A stretch of 43,559 nucleotides of DNA from contig JAGBWD010000027.1 of the NCBI GenBank assembly GCA_017629985.1, positions 1 to 43,559 on the forward strand. The letters are read 5' to 3'. The notes beneath the pieces are model-generated. The model did not search any database, was not told the origin of the DNA, and saw only the letters and a program-made list of their open reading frames with translations. Positions 35,203 through 42,897 of this stretch are shown piece by piece (position 1 is the first letter of the stretch; the number at the start of each line of letters is the position of its first letter). Made by a program: the position numbers and the translations under genes. Source of the stretch: Alistipes sp. Its GTDB lineage: Bacteria; Bacteroidota; Bacteroidia; Bacteroidales; Rikenellaceae.

Positions 35203-35210
35203 CAAAGATA
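35203..35210 (-). promoter_or_regulatory. -7 box of the plug-like protein gene
   Basis: The minus strand reads TATCTTTG about 53 nt before the ATG at 35149. Its -33 position falls at the edge of the GTTAA repeat array, with no good TTTG, as is common for promoters that need an activator. Confidence 0.6.
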
Positions 35211-35232
35211 AGTACAAGAATGGCTATTGTGA

Positions 35233-35279
35233 GTTAACTGGTTGTTAATAACTGTTAACTAATGTTAATTCGTGTTATA
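35233..35279 (+). promoter_or_regulatory. Operator-like array of five GTTA(A/T) direct repeats at 10-11 bp spacing
   Basis: GTTAA units begin at 35233, 35244, 35254 and 35264, and GTTAT at 35274. Spacing is 11, 10, 10 and 10 bp, one helical turn each, so all half-sites face the same side of the DNA. Direct repeats at this spacing are the usual binding pattern of OmpR-type regulators, one of which is encoded by the operon just downstream. The array covers the -33 region of the plus-strand promoter and adjoins that of the divergent plug-like gene. Confidence 0.65.
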
Positions 35280-35295
35280 AATGAGAAATAATAAC

Positions 35296-35303
35296 TACTT
35301 TTG
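35296..35303 (+). promoter_or_regulatory. -7 box of the histidine kinase/response regulator operon
   Basis: TACTTTTG matches TAnnTTTG and ends 17 nt before the ATG at 35321. The -33 site is replaced by the last GTTA(A/T) repeats. Confidence 0.6.
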
Positions 35304-35320
35304 CCAATAATGTAATAGCT

Positions 35321-36544
35321 ATGTCAAAGAAATTCTTTCGAAACATATCAATTATCGCAGTGGCATCATTGCTATGCCTTGCCGTTGTGCAGGCTATTTG
35401 GGTGTATAGAATGTACAATGATTCCGTGGCTGACTTCCAACGCAGAGTGGAGTCTGCCACATACAAAAGTATATATAAAGCATTCCGTATGGATGCCATT
35501 CCGGGCTTGGCCAATGCAACCCACATTAAGATGAATCTCGATGATTTTAGCCTCTACTTCGAGCCAAATCTGATGGAACTTGATGCATTACAGCCATACT
35601 ATGCAGAGGTGTTATTTCACGATGCTGGCACTACGCGAGTGATGATGACTAAGGGAGAGAAGCCGAGTTTGCATAATCCGATGGTTATCGTTGTGCCGAT
35701 TGATGACGACGAGCTATATTCGCTTAGGCTCTCTATTGAGACACCGTTTAAGGCGTTTTTGGAGAGAATGCGGGGTTTGATACTTTCGTCTGTGGCTATT
35801 GTCCTGCTATTGTCGGTCGTCTTGTTATACTTGGTAAGAACTATGTTTCGACAGAAGACTCTCGAAGAGATGAGGCGAGATTTTACACACAATATAACCC
35901 ACGAGCTGAAAACACCTATTTCTGTTGCCGTAACAGCGACAGATGCGCTGCGTAATTTCTCTGCTGATGCTAATCCCGAAAGAAGGAGTCGTTACCTTGA
36001 GATTGTTGAGGCGCAACTCACTCAACTATCGACAATGGTTGAACATATCCTATCGGTATCTGTTGAGGGCAGGGAGTACAAATACAATCCTACCAATCTA
36101 CACATTCAGGATATAATCAATGGAGTAGTTCAAGGTGCCGGAATGAATGTAGGCAAGGAGTCAAAATTCCATATTGATTGTCCTTCTGATATTATCGTAT
36201 TGGCAGATGAGTTCCATATCAAAAACCTACTGGCGACAGTCATAGACAACGCTGTTAAATATGCCGAAGAGCCCGTTGTTAATGTAAGTGTTTCTGATGA
36301 GAATGGGAATGTTACGATAGACGTGGAGGACAACGGATGTGGCATAGCCAAAGAGCATCTTTTGCATATTTTCGAGAAGTTCTATCGCGTACCTACTGGT
36401 GATATACACACTGTCAGAGGTTACGGATTGGGGCTCTATTATGCAAAGCAGGTTGTACAGCTGCACAAGGGTACAATATCGATTAAGAGTAGTGTCGGCA
36501 AGGGTACGACCGTAACCATTAAACTACCGAAAAATGAACAATAG
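35321..36544 (+). CDS. Membrane sensor histidine kinase
   Basis: 407 residues. Transmembrane helices at about 9-28 and 152-173 enclose a periplasmic sensor domain of about 120 residues. The dimerisation/phospho-acceptor motif is THNITHELKTPISVAV (H194), with N box ATVIDNAVKYA, G1 DVEDNGCGIA, F box and G2 RGYGLGLYY in the ATPase domain. There is no HAMP or PAS domain in the cytoplasmic linker, which is short. It overlaps the response regulator gene by 11 nt, so the two are translated together. The sensor domain resembles nothing I know; the divergent plug-like protein is a candidate partner. Confidence 0.93.
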   Translation: MSKKFFRNISIIAVASLLCLAVVQAIWVYRMYNDSVADFQRRVESATYKSIYKAFRMDAIPGLANATHIKMNLDDFSLYFEPNLMELDALQPYYAEVLFHDAGTTRVMMTKGEKPSLHNPMVIVVPIDDDELYSLRLSIETPFKAFLERMRGLILSSVAIVLLLSVVLLYLVRTMFRQKTLEEMRRDFTHNITHELKTPISVAVTATDALRNFSADANPERRSRYLEIVEAQLTQLSTMVEHILSVSVEGREYKYNPTNLHIQDIINGVVQGAGMNVGKESKFHIDCPSDIIVLADEFHIKNLLATVIDNAVKYAEEPVVNVSVSDENGNVTIDVEDNGCGIAKEHLLHIFEKFYRVPTGDIHTVRGYGLGLYYAKQVVQLHKGTISIKSSVGKGTTVTIKLPKNEQ

Positions 36545-37214
36545 AATAAAGATACTTTTAGTAGAAGACGAAAAGATGTTGGCGGAGATACTGTCAGATA
36601 CACTATCTGATAGGAACTTCGATGTTCATCTTGCGTATGATGGAATCCACGCATTGGAGGCCATAAAAAAGGAGCCTTTCGATGTTATTGTCAGCGATGT
36701 GATGATGCCAAATCTTGATGGCTACTCTCTTGCTAAAAAGCTCAGAAACGAGGGATTTAACACTCCAATACTATTCCTTACAGCACTATCTGCAACCGAG
36801 GATGTTGTTAAGGGATTTGAAACTGGAGGTAACGACTTCTTGAAAAAACCTTTTGCTATCGATGAACTTATCGTAAGGGTTAAGGCGTTGGCTGGAAGAG
36901 CTGAGGTTAGGGATACGCAAGAGACATCTTATGTTATAGGGGAATATGAGTTTAACCCATCTTCGAAGGAGCTAACCATACGAGGTCAGCAGACAACCTT
37001 GGCAGCACGAGAGGCTGCCGTGTTAGTTAGGCTGTGCCGCAAGAGAGGGCGTGTTGTTGAGGCATCGGAACTCTTGAAGGAACTTTGGGGCGATGATAAC
37101 TATTTTAACCTCCGCAGCCTCAATGTCTATATCACACGCCTGCGCAACCATCTCAAAGCCGACCCGACCGTAGAGATAGAGAGCGTCAGAGGTGTTGGCT
37201 ATCTGTTAAAATAA
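36534..37214 (+). CDS. OmpR/PhoB-family response regulator
   Basis: 226 residues. The receiver domain has VEDEKM, phospho-acceptor D55 in VIVSDVMMPNLDG, Thr in FLTAL and Lys in FLKKPF. The winged-helix DNA-binding domain (about 130-226) has LAAREAAVLVRLCRKRGRVV, LWGDDNYFNLRSLNVYITRLR and the final SVRGVGYLLK, which is the OmpR class signature. It overlaps the kinase gene and ends at the hairpin at 37217. Its likely own operator is the GTTAA array at 35233-35279 (inference). Related pairs in Bacteroides (RprX/RprY) act in stress and metabolism; orthology is not shown. Confidence 0.95.
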   Translation: MNNRIKILLVEDEKMLAEILSDTLSDRNFDVHLAYDGIHALEAIKKEPFDVIVSDVMMPNLDGYSLAKKLRNEGFNTPILFLTALSATEDVVKGFETGGNDFLKKPFAIDELIVRVKALAGRAEVRDTQETSYVIGEYEFNPSSKELTIRGQQTTLAAREAAVLVRLCRKRGRVVEASELLKELWGDDNYFNLRSLNVYITRLRNHLKADPTVEIESVRGVGYLLK

Positions 37215-37216
37215 TC

Positions 37217-37248
37217 AATGGCGACTACTCATTTGAGCTGTCGCCATT
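37217..37248. terminator. Bidirectional terminator, AATGGCGAC family
   Basis: A 9-bp stem (37217-37225 with 37240-37248) holds an inner CTC/GAG stem. It ends the two-component operon and the convergent small membrane protein gene. Confidence 0.8.
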
Positions 37249-37268
37249 TGTGTAGATGATATTTGTAA

Positions 37269-37658
37269 TTAATATCTTTTCTCTCGAAGCTTACCTACCA
37301 AATCGGGAAGGATGTATACAGCCAAGCACCACGACACCTGACCCATAGCATACAGCAATATAAGTTTCGATGTTGCAACGGGCAATACGGTGTTATCGCC
37401 AATAAATGTATAGTACGACACTAATGGTGTGAAAGCACTTGCAATTAGCAGTATAGCCTCCGTAATGCGGAATCGCAAGGCAAGGCCAAATCGTTTCCAA
37501 CATAGGGTTATAACCAATATGTTAAGAGCCAACATTGCTGCCACAATATAGGCGGTTATGCGCAACAGCTCTGCATCGAGACCGATATTAGCGATAATCA
37601 ATGTGCATAATGCCACAGCTACAACTTGATAGATTGAGATTAGTAAGTTCTGTTTCAT
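37269..37658 (-). CDS. Small four-helix membrane protein of unknown function behind a poly-G promoter
   Basis: 129 residues with four predicted membrane helices: about 5-24 (LLISIYQVVAVALCTLIIAN), 30-50 (LLRITAYIVAAMLALNILVI), 60-80 (FRITEAILLIASAFTPLVSYY) and 93-118 (LPVATSKLILLYAMGQVSWCLAVYIL as parts), and a basic tail (GKLREKRY). No domain or catalytic motif is recognised. The neighbouring 33523 gene is of the same size but not obviously similar. The gene is convergent with the two-component operon and has a separate promoter at 37727-37759 in which an 11-bp homopolymer sits in the spacer, so expression may vary by slippage. Its role is unknown. Confidence 0.8.
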   Translation of the reverse strand: MKQNLLISIYQVVAVALCTLIIANIGLDAELLRITAYIVAAMLALNILVITLCWKRFGLALRFRITEAILLIASAFTPLVSYYTFIGDNTVLPVATSKLILLYAMGQVSWCLAVYILPDLVGKLREKRY

Positions 37659-37726
37659 AGTTGTTATAGTTAAAAAGTGTTAAATGGTCTTTATGTTGAT
37701 TTTAAGCCACTCTATTATTTTGCCTA

Positions 37727-37759
37727 CAAATTTACCCCCCCCCCCACGAATTTTCCAAA
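37727..37759 (-). promoter_or_regulatory. Predicted promoter with an 11-bp poly-G spacer tract (possible phase-variable switch)
   Basis: On the minus strand TTTG (37756-37759) is followed by 21 nt and TAAATTTG (37727-37734). Eleven of the 21 spacer bases, directly beside the -7 box, are a run of G (C on the plus strand, 37735-37745). Loss or gain of one or two G would move the spacing within or beyond the normal 19-21 nt. The leader to the ATG at 37658 is about 60 nt. Confidence 0.65.
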
Positions 37760-37794
37760 TTTTCGGGCAAGAAAGTGTCGTGGAGGGATGATAA

Positions 37795-40221
37795 TTAGTT
37801 ACTCTTTACCACGTCAGCTGGGTTTTCGGTAGCAGCCTTCAACGAGCGGAGGGTTACAAGGCCGACCGTTACGGCGAGGACAACGGCGAGGGCGGCGATA
37901 TAGAGCCACCAAGGCTGTGCGATGCGGTTGGCAAACGACTCTAACCAGCGCGAGGTGATATACCACGCCACAGGTGCAGCGACAACGAAACAGCCGAGCA
38001 CAATCCACACATAACGCAGGTTAAGCAACTTCACTATTTGGCTGGTTGTCGCTCCGTAAACTTTTCGTACAGCAATCTCCGAGCGGCGGTGCTGCGTCTC
38101 GAACATCACGATACCAAAGACTCCCATCAGGGCGATAACGATAGCCAGCACAGCGAACATGCCGACAAGAATCATTACCTTCTTAGTCTCGCGATACTGC
38201 CACTCAATCCAGACATCAAGTGTGTACAATCCTGGTGCTTCAGATGTAGGAGCAAGCTCCTTAGACAACTCCGCAATATACTTATTAAAGGCAGCGATGT
38301 CTGCTCCTGCACGCAGGCGCACATAGAAGTTATTATGCCCGTCATTTGTATTGCGACATACTAATGCGTGGTACTGGTTAGGGTTGCCGACAGAGCCAAA
38401 CTGCACATCATTTATTAAACCTACTACCTTGCTATCGTAGACCTCCTCATCAATGCCCCAACCGATATCTTCCGCTACACTTGCAAAGAGAATAGCCTCA
38501 CGACGTTCGCCAGACGAAGGGGTGAAATTCTTGCCATCAACGGCTTTAAGACCGAAGAAGTCGAGGAAATTATGGCGCACAAAGTTAACATATAGCGTAG
38601 CCTCCTTGCCCTCTTTCTCAATGCGTGTGGACTGACCTACGCCAAAGATGTTGAAATATGATGATGTGGCATCTATGACATCGGGGTGTTGCATAACTCG
38701 CTCTACGACGGTTTCGGTGTGGTTATAGAGGTCATTGCTTGCAAATTGTACGATATTCTCCTTCTTAAATCCAAGGTCGTACTGTACCATATAGCGATAT
38801 TGGAGGAAGAATACCGATGTTACGATAATAAGAATCATCGCTACCGAGAACTGCACACCCACCATCACAGAGCGCAAACGGCGACCCGTTGCCGATTGAG
38901 CAAAGCCACCCTTAACGCCCATCGAAGCATTGAAACGAGTGATGTAGAAAGCAGGATATAGCGCAGCAACAAGGGCGAGCAGAATCATTAGTCCTACCAT
39001 CATCATAATCACCGGAATATTATCTCCAAGAGCCAACGAGCAAGTTACATATTGGGTAATGAAGCTCTCTTGAATGGTTATCATTAGATAGAAGGTAAGA
39101 GCCATTGAGATAAGTACCAAGCCGATAGCCTCAAACAAGAAGTTCCAACGCAGTGTTCCCTGACTTGCACCGAACACCTTGCATATATTCACCGCACGCA
39201 TACGCACAGGCACAAGCGCAAAGAAGAAGTTTACAAAGTTTATAAAGGCGATGATGACAATTACCAGAGCGATAGCAGTGAGGATGATGGGCGCAGATAT
39301 TTTGCCACTCTCGAATGTTGCGCCAAAAGCATCGTGGAAGTTACCGTGGTAGTACATATCGTCAATGCGTACAAGGCGTGTCGCGAGGATATGCACACCA
39401 TTCTCAATCTCCTCCTTCACATAGGCCTCATCCTCGGGATCTTCGGCAATCCACTCCTCGACCATTCCCAAGAACCACTGGGCATAGCTATCCTTGAAGT
39501 TCTTGATAAAATTCTCGGGGTCGGCATCCTCACGCAGACGAACAAAGGTGCAGTAGTTCCAGTTGTTGTTCTCGGTGGTATATACGCCCTCGTCACCCTT
39601 GATAATCTTCCAACTACCGAAGAGCGTGTTCTTGGGCATATCCTCATATATCGCAACTATGGTAAGCTCGTGCGTAGGCTTGCCGTCATTAAACCAATAT
39701 CCGCCCTCGTGGTAAATATTATCGCCAATGCCCACGCCCATAAGTTCGGCTACTGACTCCGCCATTATAACGGTATTAGGCTCTTTAAGTCGTGAGAAGT
39801 CGCCTGCGATGCACTCAAAACCAGCCATATCAGGAGTATTTGGCGTAGCACTTTTTATCTCCTCGGTGTACTTGTCGTAATCCAAATCGTTACGCTTGAC
39901 CCATATACGGATAGGCAACTGAGAAGGGCTGATTGAGAAAGCCTCCTCCACCTCGGGTGTCTTGGCAATAGCATCGTAGGCCGCCATACCTGGTGAGTTG
40001 GTACTCCACTGTATATCGTTAGGGTCATTGCCGAAGTTTGGCGAAATGATGTAGGTGCGGTCAGCATCCTTTATCGCACTATTGAATGTGAGCGTGTACC
40101 ACACCTGCGATGCGATGATGTAAAATGCCACAAAGGCGAGGGTCAAGCCCACTACATTGAGTAGCGATGCGACCTTGTAACGCTTGAGCGTCATCAGGAA
40201 ATTTTTGAAAGCAATCTTCAT
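37795..40221 (-). CDS. ABC transporter permease, dual MacB/FtsX-type
   Basis: 808 residues. One N-terminal helix (about 18-42), a periplasmic MacB-type domain (about 50-300), an FtsX block of three helices (about 310-425, VPVRMRAVNICKVFGASQGT), then a further helix (about 460-480), a second periplasmic domain (500-680) and a C-terminal FtsX block (about 690-800, RRSEIAVRKVYGATTSQIV). This double layout is common in Bacteroidetes. Such proteins act by mechanotransmission or export of peptides and lipids rather than import. It is the third gene of an ATPase-permease-permease operon. The substrate is unknown. Confidence 0.9.
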   Translation of the reverse strand: MKIAFKNFLMTLKRYKVASLLNVVGLTLAFVAFYIIASQVWYTLTFNSAIKDADRTYIISPNFGNDPNDIQWSTNSPGMAAYDAIAKTPEVEEAFSISPSQLPIRIWVKRNDLDYDKYTEEIKSATPNTPDMAGFECIAGDFSRLKEPNTVIMAESVAELMGVGIGDNIYHEGGYWFNDGKPTHELTIVAIYEDMPKNTLFGSWKIIKGDEGVYTTENNNWNYCTFVRLREDADPENFIKNFKDSYAQWFLGMVEEWIAEDPEDEAYVKEEIENGVHILATRLVRIDDMYYHGNFHDAFGATFESGKISAPIILTAIALVIVIIAFINFVNFFFALVPVRMRAVNICKVFGASQGTLRWNFLFEAIGLVLISMALTFYLMITIQESFITQYVTCSLALGDNIPVIMMMVGLMILLALVAALYPAFYITRFNASMGVKGGFAQSATGRRLRSVMVGVQFSVAMILIIVTSVFFLQYRYMVQYDLGFKKENIVQFASNDLYNHTETVVERVMQHPDVIDATSSYFNIFGVGQSTRIEKEGKEATLYVNFVRHNFLDFFGLKAVDGKNFTPSSGERREAILFASVAEDIGWGIDEEVYDSKVVGLINDVQFGSVGNPNQYHALVCRNTNDGHNNFYVRLRAGADIAAFNKYIAELSKELAPTSEAPGLYTLDVWIEWQYRETKKVMILVGMFAVLAIVIALMGVFGIVMFETQHRRSEIAVRKVYGATTSQIVKLLNLRYVWIVLGCFVVAAPVAWYITSRWLESFANRIAQPWWLYIAALAVVLAVTVGLVTLRSLKAATENPADVVKSN

Positions 40222-40308
40222 ACTTTTACGATTTTATGCGGCACCTTTCTCCTCTTCTTGTCCGTCGCGAATGAGAAATAGGCTACTATGTCCCATCCAC
40301 GCCGAACT

Positions 40309-40367
40309 GCGGTCGAGAAGAAATCTGCTCGCCTAAAATCAAAAAAGGCTTTGGGCGGGCAGACCGC
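40309..40367 (-). other. Structured intercistronic element between the two permease genes
   Basis: In the 170-nt spacer 40222-40391 there is no gene and no promoter that I can see. GCGGTC (40309-40314) can pair with GACCGC (40362-40367), and inside it CTGCTCGCC (40325-40333) can pair with GGCGGGCAG (40354-40362, one wobble). The helices share one base at 40362. A motif ATTTTAGG followed by a hairpin also occurs in the other permease spacer. A role in mRNA processing or in tuning the permease ratio is a guess. Confidence 0.45.
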
Positions 40368-40391
40368 GTTGAGTTAATAATTATTCTGTTT

Positions 40392-42734
40392 TTATTCTAT
40401 TTTAATCATATCAATCGGATTGGCATTGGCTGTGCGCCAAGTTCTAATAATGAGAACCGTATAGACGATTATAAACACTACAGCTGCTCCGCAGGCAAAA
40501 ATCCACCAAGCCAACGGCTCGCACATAGTTTCGAGTAGTTCAAGGTATCTCATTCCGCCCCATACAGCGCCTGCTATGCCTGTTACTACTGCGGGAATAA
40601 CTACCCAAGAGATATTAAGACTCAATAGACGAAGCACCTGCGAGGTTGTGGCACCATTGACCTTGCGGATAGCAATCTCCTTGCGGCGGCGAGCCATCTC
40701 ATTGCCGAGGTAACCGACAAGGCCAATAAGTGAGATGAGAAGCGTGGCGAGCGAAACGATTAAGACGCTATCACGCATCTCCTCACGAAAGCGGAAACGT
40801 GCCTTTACGGTATCGGCATATGGCACAAAGTGAAATTCACTATTGATGTTGCTAAACTTCGACAATAGACCATTTAGCTGCTCGATATTCTCTGGTGTAG
40901 TATCCGTAAGGCACACGCTGATGCGTAGGGGCAGAGTGCCTCTATCGCCATATTGTAGTGCATCAACATTATAGAGTGTTATCGGCAAGACATATCCTCC
41001 AGCTTGCAAAAAGTTATTAACCACGCCAACAACCTCACGCCACTCTCCATTTTGCCAAAAATGCTCTCCTATGGCGCTCTCCAAATCCCAACCATGCTGG
41101 AATACAAACTCCTCATTTACAATAGCCTTTGTTATGTTGTCTTGCTCGTGGATATTACGACCAGCAAGCAACTCTATGCCCATAGTCTCCAAGTAGTATT
41201 GGTCAATGTATTCAAAGCGACACGAGAACAATATCTTCTGCTCGTTCTGGTCCACCACAGGGTTGCCCATATATCCCCAAATAGGGTATTGATAGGAGTG
41301 TCCCACACTCGCCACAAAGGGTAATTTGCGAATCTCGCTGCCCAAAGCATATCCTGCAGTATAATCTACGGGGTAGCCATCCTTTAGCGTAACAACATTT
41401 TTGTAGTCGTAGCCCATGTCGGCCTTATCTATATACTTCGACTGCTGTGCTGTGGTGAGCAGAAAACATACTATGCCTGTAGTACACGCCACCTGCACGA
41501 ATAGGAGGGTGCGTTTCCACCAAGTGCGGTTATCCGAGCCACGACGAAAGGCATAGCTCATGCTCACTCGTGAGTAGAGTGATGCAGGAATTAAACCTGC
41601 CACAAGGAACGAAACCAAACATACAGTAACAGCTATCCATATACGCTCCAAGGCAAAAAGGTCAGAGATATGGATGTGTAGGAACTGATATATCTCCTGG
41701 TGGAGACACGCAATGACAAAGACCGCCAAGACAATGGCTGCTACAATCATAATTAGGGTCTCGGATAGTAGCATACGGAATATATCCAATCGTGATGCAC
41801 CGTTGCAACGCAACATGGCAACCGTACGACTGCGCTGGGCGAGTGACGAGAGGGTCAAGAGTACATAGTTAAGCGTAGCAACAAGCAGTGCCAAGAGTGC
41901 CAATATTCCATAAATCGTCTGGGTCGCTTTCGTATTATTATCCACATAGTAGGCCTCCTCGATAGGGACAAGGAAGTATTCTGCTTTCCACATCTCAACA
42001 AGCTGACTCAATATCTCGTGACTATCCATAAACTCCTTTAGCGCGGTCTCGGCCTCCTCACGTGTCACGCCCTTGCGTAGCTTGATGTAGGTGGGGTAGC
42101 TGTCGTTACCTTGCCAATTTGCAGTTTGGGGATTGTAGTCAAGGTAGCTCACCGCATCAAATGCATATATGGGAGAGTTAATAGGCGTATCGCGGAATAC
42201 TCCAGCCACTACATACTCCTTGCCCTCCGTATCTCGTATCGTCTGCCCCAGAGGATCGTCCTCGCCAAATAGCTTCTCGGCAAGATGCTCCGATATCATC
42301 ATCTCGTTGTTGGCAAGCCCCTCTTTTGATAACACACGTTTAGGGTTGCCACTGACAACGCCAAAGTCCAGGACATCGAAAAAGTCCGAAGCAACAGCCA
42401 AGGTGCGCACATCGCTTATCTGACTGTCACCAACCTTAATATTTATATATTGTTGATACACGTTTGTTACAGCCTCACATTGAGGTATATTCTCCTTGAT
42501 TGTTGGCGCGACAGGCTCTAACATATACCCACTTATGCCAAACTGCGGTGTACGCTCAAAGAGCTGATATACGCGCTCCCGATTGGGGAAAAAGCGACCA
42601 TACGATAGGTTGAGGCCGACATAGGAACATATCAGTAGCGAGACGATAAGACCTAACGCAAGCGATACGAGGCGAGTTATGGAGTTGCCACGATTTTTAA
42701 GCAAGTAGCGCAGTGAATAGTTTAAATTTTTCAT
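40392..42734 (-). CDS. ABC transporter permease, dual MacB/FtsX-type (second copy)
   Basis: 780 residues from the ATG at 42734 (MKNLNYSLRYLLKNRG); the open frame to 42788 overlaps a hairpin and is not preferred. The architecture equals that of the 37795 gene: one N-terminal helix (about 20-45), periplasmic MacB-like domain, a three-helix FtsX block (about 270-400, RSRTVAMLRCNGASRLDIFR), a middle helix and a C-terminal FtsX block (MARRRKEIAIRKVNGATTSQV). The two permeases are clearly related but diverged, and probably form a heterodimer with the ATPase encoded upstream. The 163-nt spacer to the ATPase gene holds a hairpin and a 9-mer inverted repeat. Confidence 0.9.
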   Translation of the reverse strand: MKNLNYSLRYLLKNRGNSITRLVSLALGLIVSLLICSYVGLNLSYGRFFPNRERVYQLFERTPQFGISGYMLEPVAPTIKENIPQCEAVTNVYQQYINIKVGDSQISDVRTLAVASDFFDVLDFGVVSGNPKRVLSKEGLANNEMMISEHLAEKLFGEDDPLGQTIRDTEGKEYVVAGVFRDTPINSPIYAFDAVSYLDYNPQTANWQGNDSYPTYIKLRKGVTREEAETALKEFMDSHEILSQLVEMWKAEYFLVPIEEAYYVDNNTKATQTIYGILALLALLVATLNYVLLTLSSLAQRSRTVAMLRCNGASRLDIFRMLLSETLIMIVAAIVLAVFVIACLHQEIYQFLHIHISDLFALERIWIAVTVCLVSFLVAGLIPASLYSRVSMSYAFRRGSDNRTWWKRTLLFVQVACTTGIVCFLLTTAQQSKYIDKADMGYDYKNVVTLKDGYPVDYTAGYALGSEIRKLPFVASVGHSYQYPIWGYMGNPVVDQNEQKILFSCRFEYIDQYYLETMGIELLAGRNIHEQDNITKAIVNEEFVFQHGWDLESAIGEHFWQNGEWREVVGVVNNFLQAGGYVLPITLYNVDALQYGDRGTLPLRISVCLTDTTPENIEQLNGLLSKFSNINSEFHFVPYADTVKARFRFREEMRDSVLIVSLATLLISLIGLVGYLGNEMARRRKEIAIRKVNGATTSQVLRLLSLNISWVVIPAVVTGIAGAVWGGMRYLELLETMCEPLAWWIFACGAAVVFIIVYTVLIIRTWRTANANPIDMIKIE

Positions 42735-42760
42735 AGTTTTCTTCTTGTTTTTGTTAGTGA

Positions 42761-42787
42761 TGTGGGAGGCGGTCAAGCCTGCCCACA
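42761..42787 (-). other. Hairpin between the ATPase gene and the first permease gene
   Basis: TGTGGGAGGC (42761-42770) pairs with GCCTGCCCACA (42777-42787) with a single bulged base and a 6-nt loop. It lies 27 nt before the permease ATG, without a T run, so it is more likely a regulatory or processing element than a full terminator. Confidence 0.55.
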
Positions 42788-42811
42788 CCTAAAATGCTTA
42801 TGGTTTGGTTT

Positions 42812-42893
42812 TATAGTGAGTTTAGGAAATTTAGGGAGATTAGTGAAATTAGGGATTATCCTTAAACTCTCTAAACTCCTTAAATTCACTAAA
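42812..42893. repeat. Inverted repeat built from tandem 9-nt units
   Basis: On the plus strand four 9-mers TTTAGGAAA, TTTAGGGAG, ATTAGTGAA, ATTAGGGAT tile 42821-42856, preceded by a weaker one at 42812-42820. After a single base, four 9-mers ATCCTTAAA, CTCTCTAAA, CTCCTTAAA, TTCACTAAA tile 42858-42893, which are the same unit reversed. The consensus is about TTTAGKGAR, and the two arms can fold into one long hairpin with mismatches. Confidence 0.75.
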
Positions 42894-42897
42894 TTTA

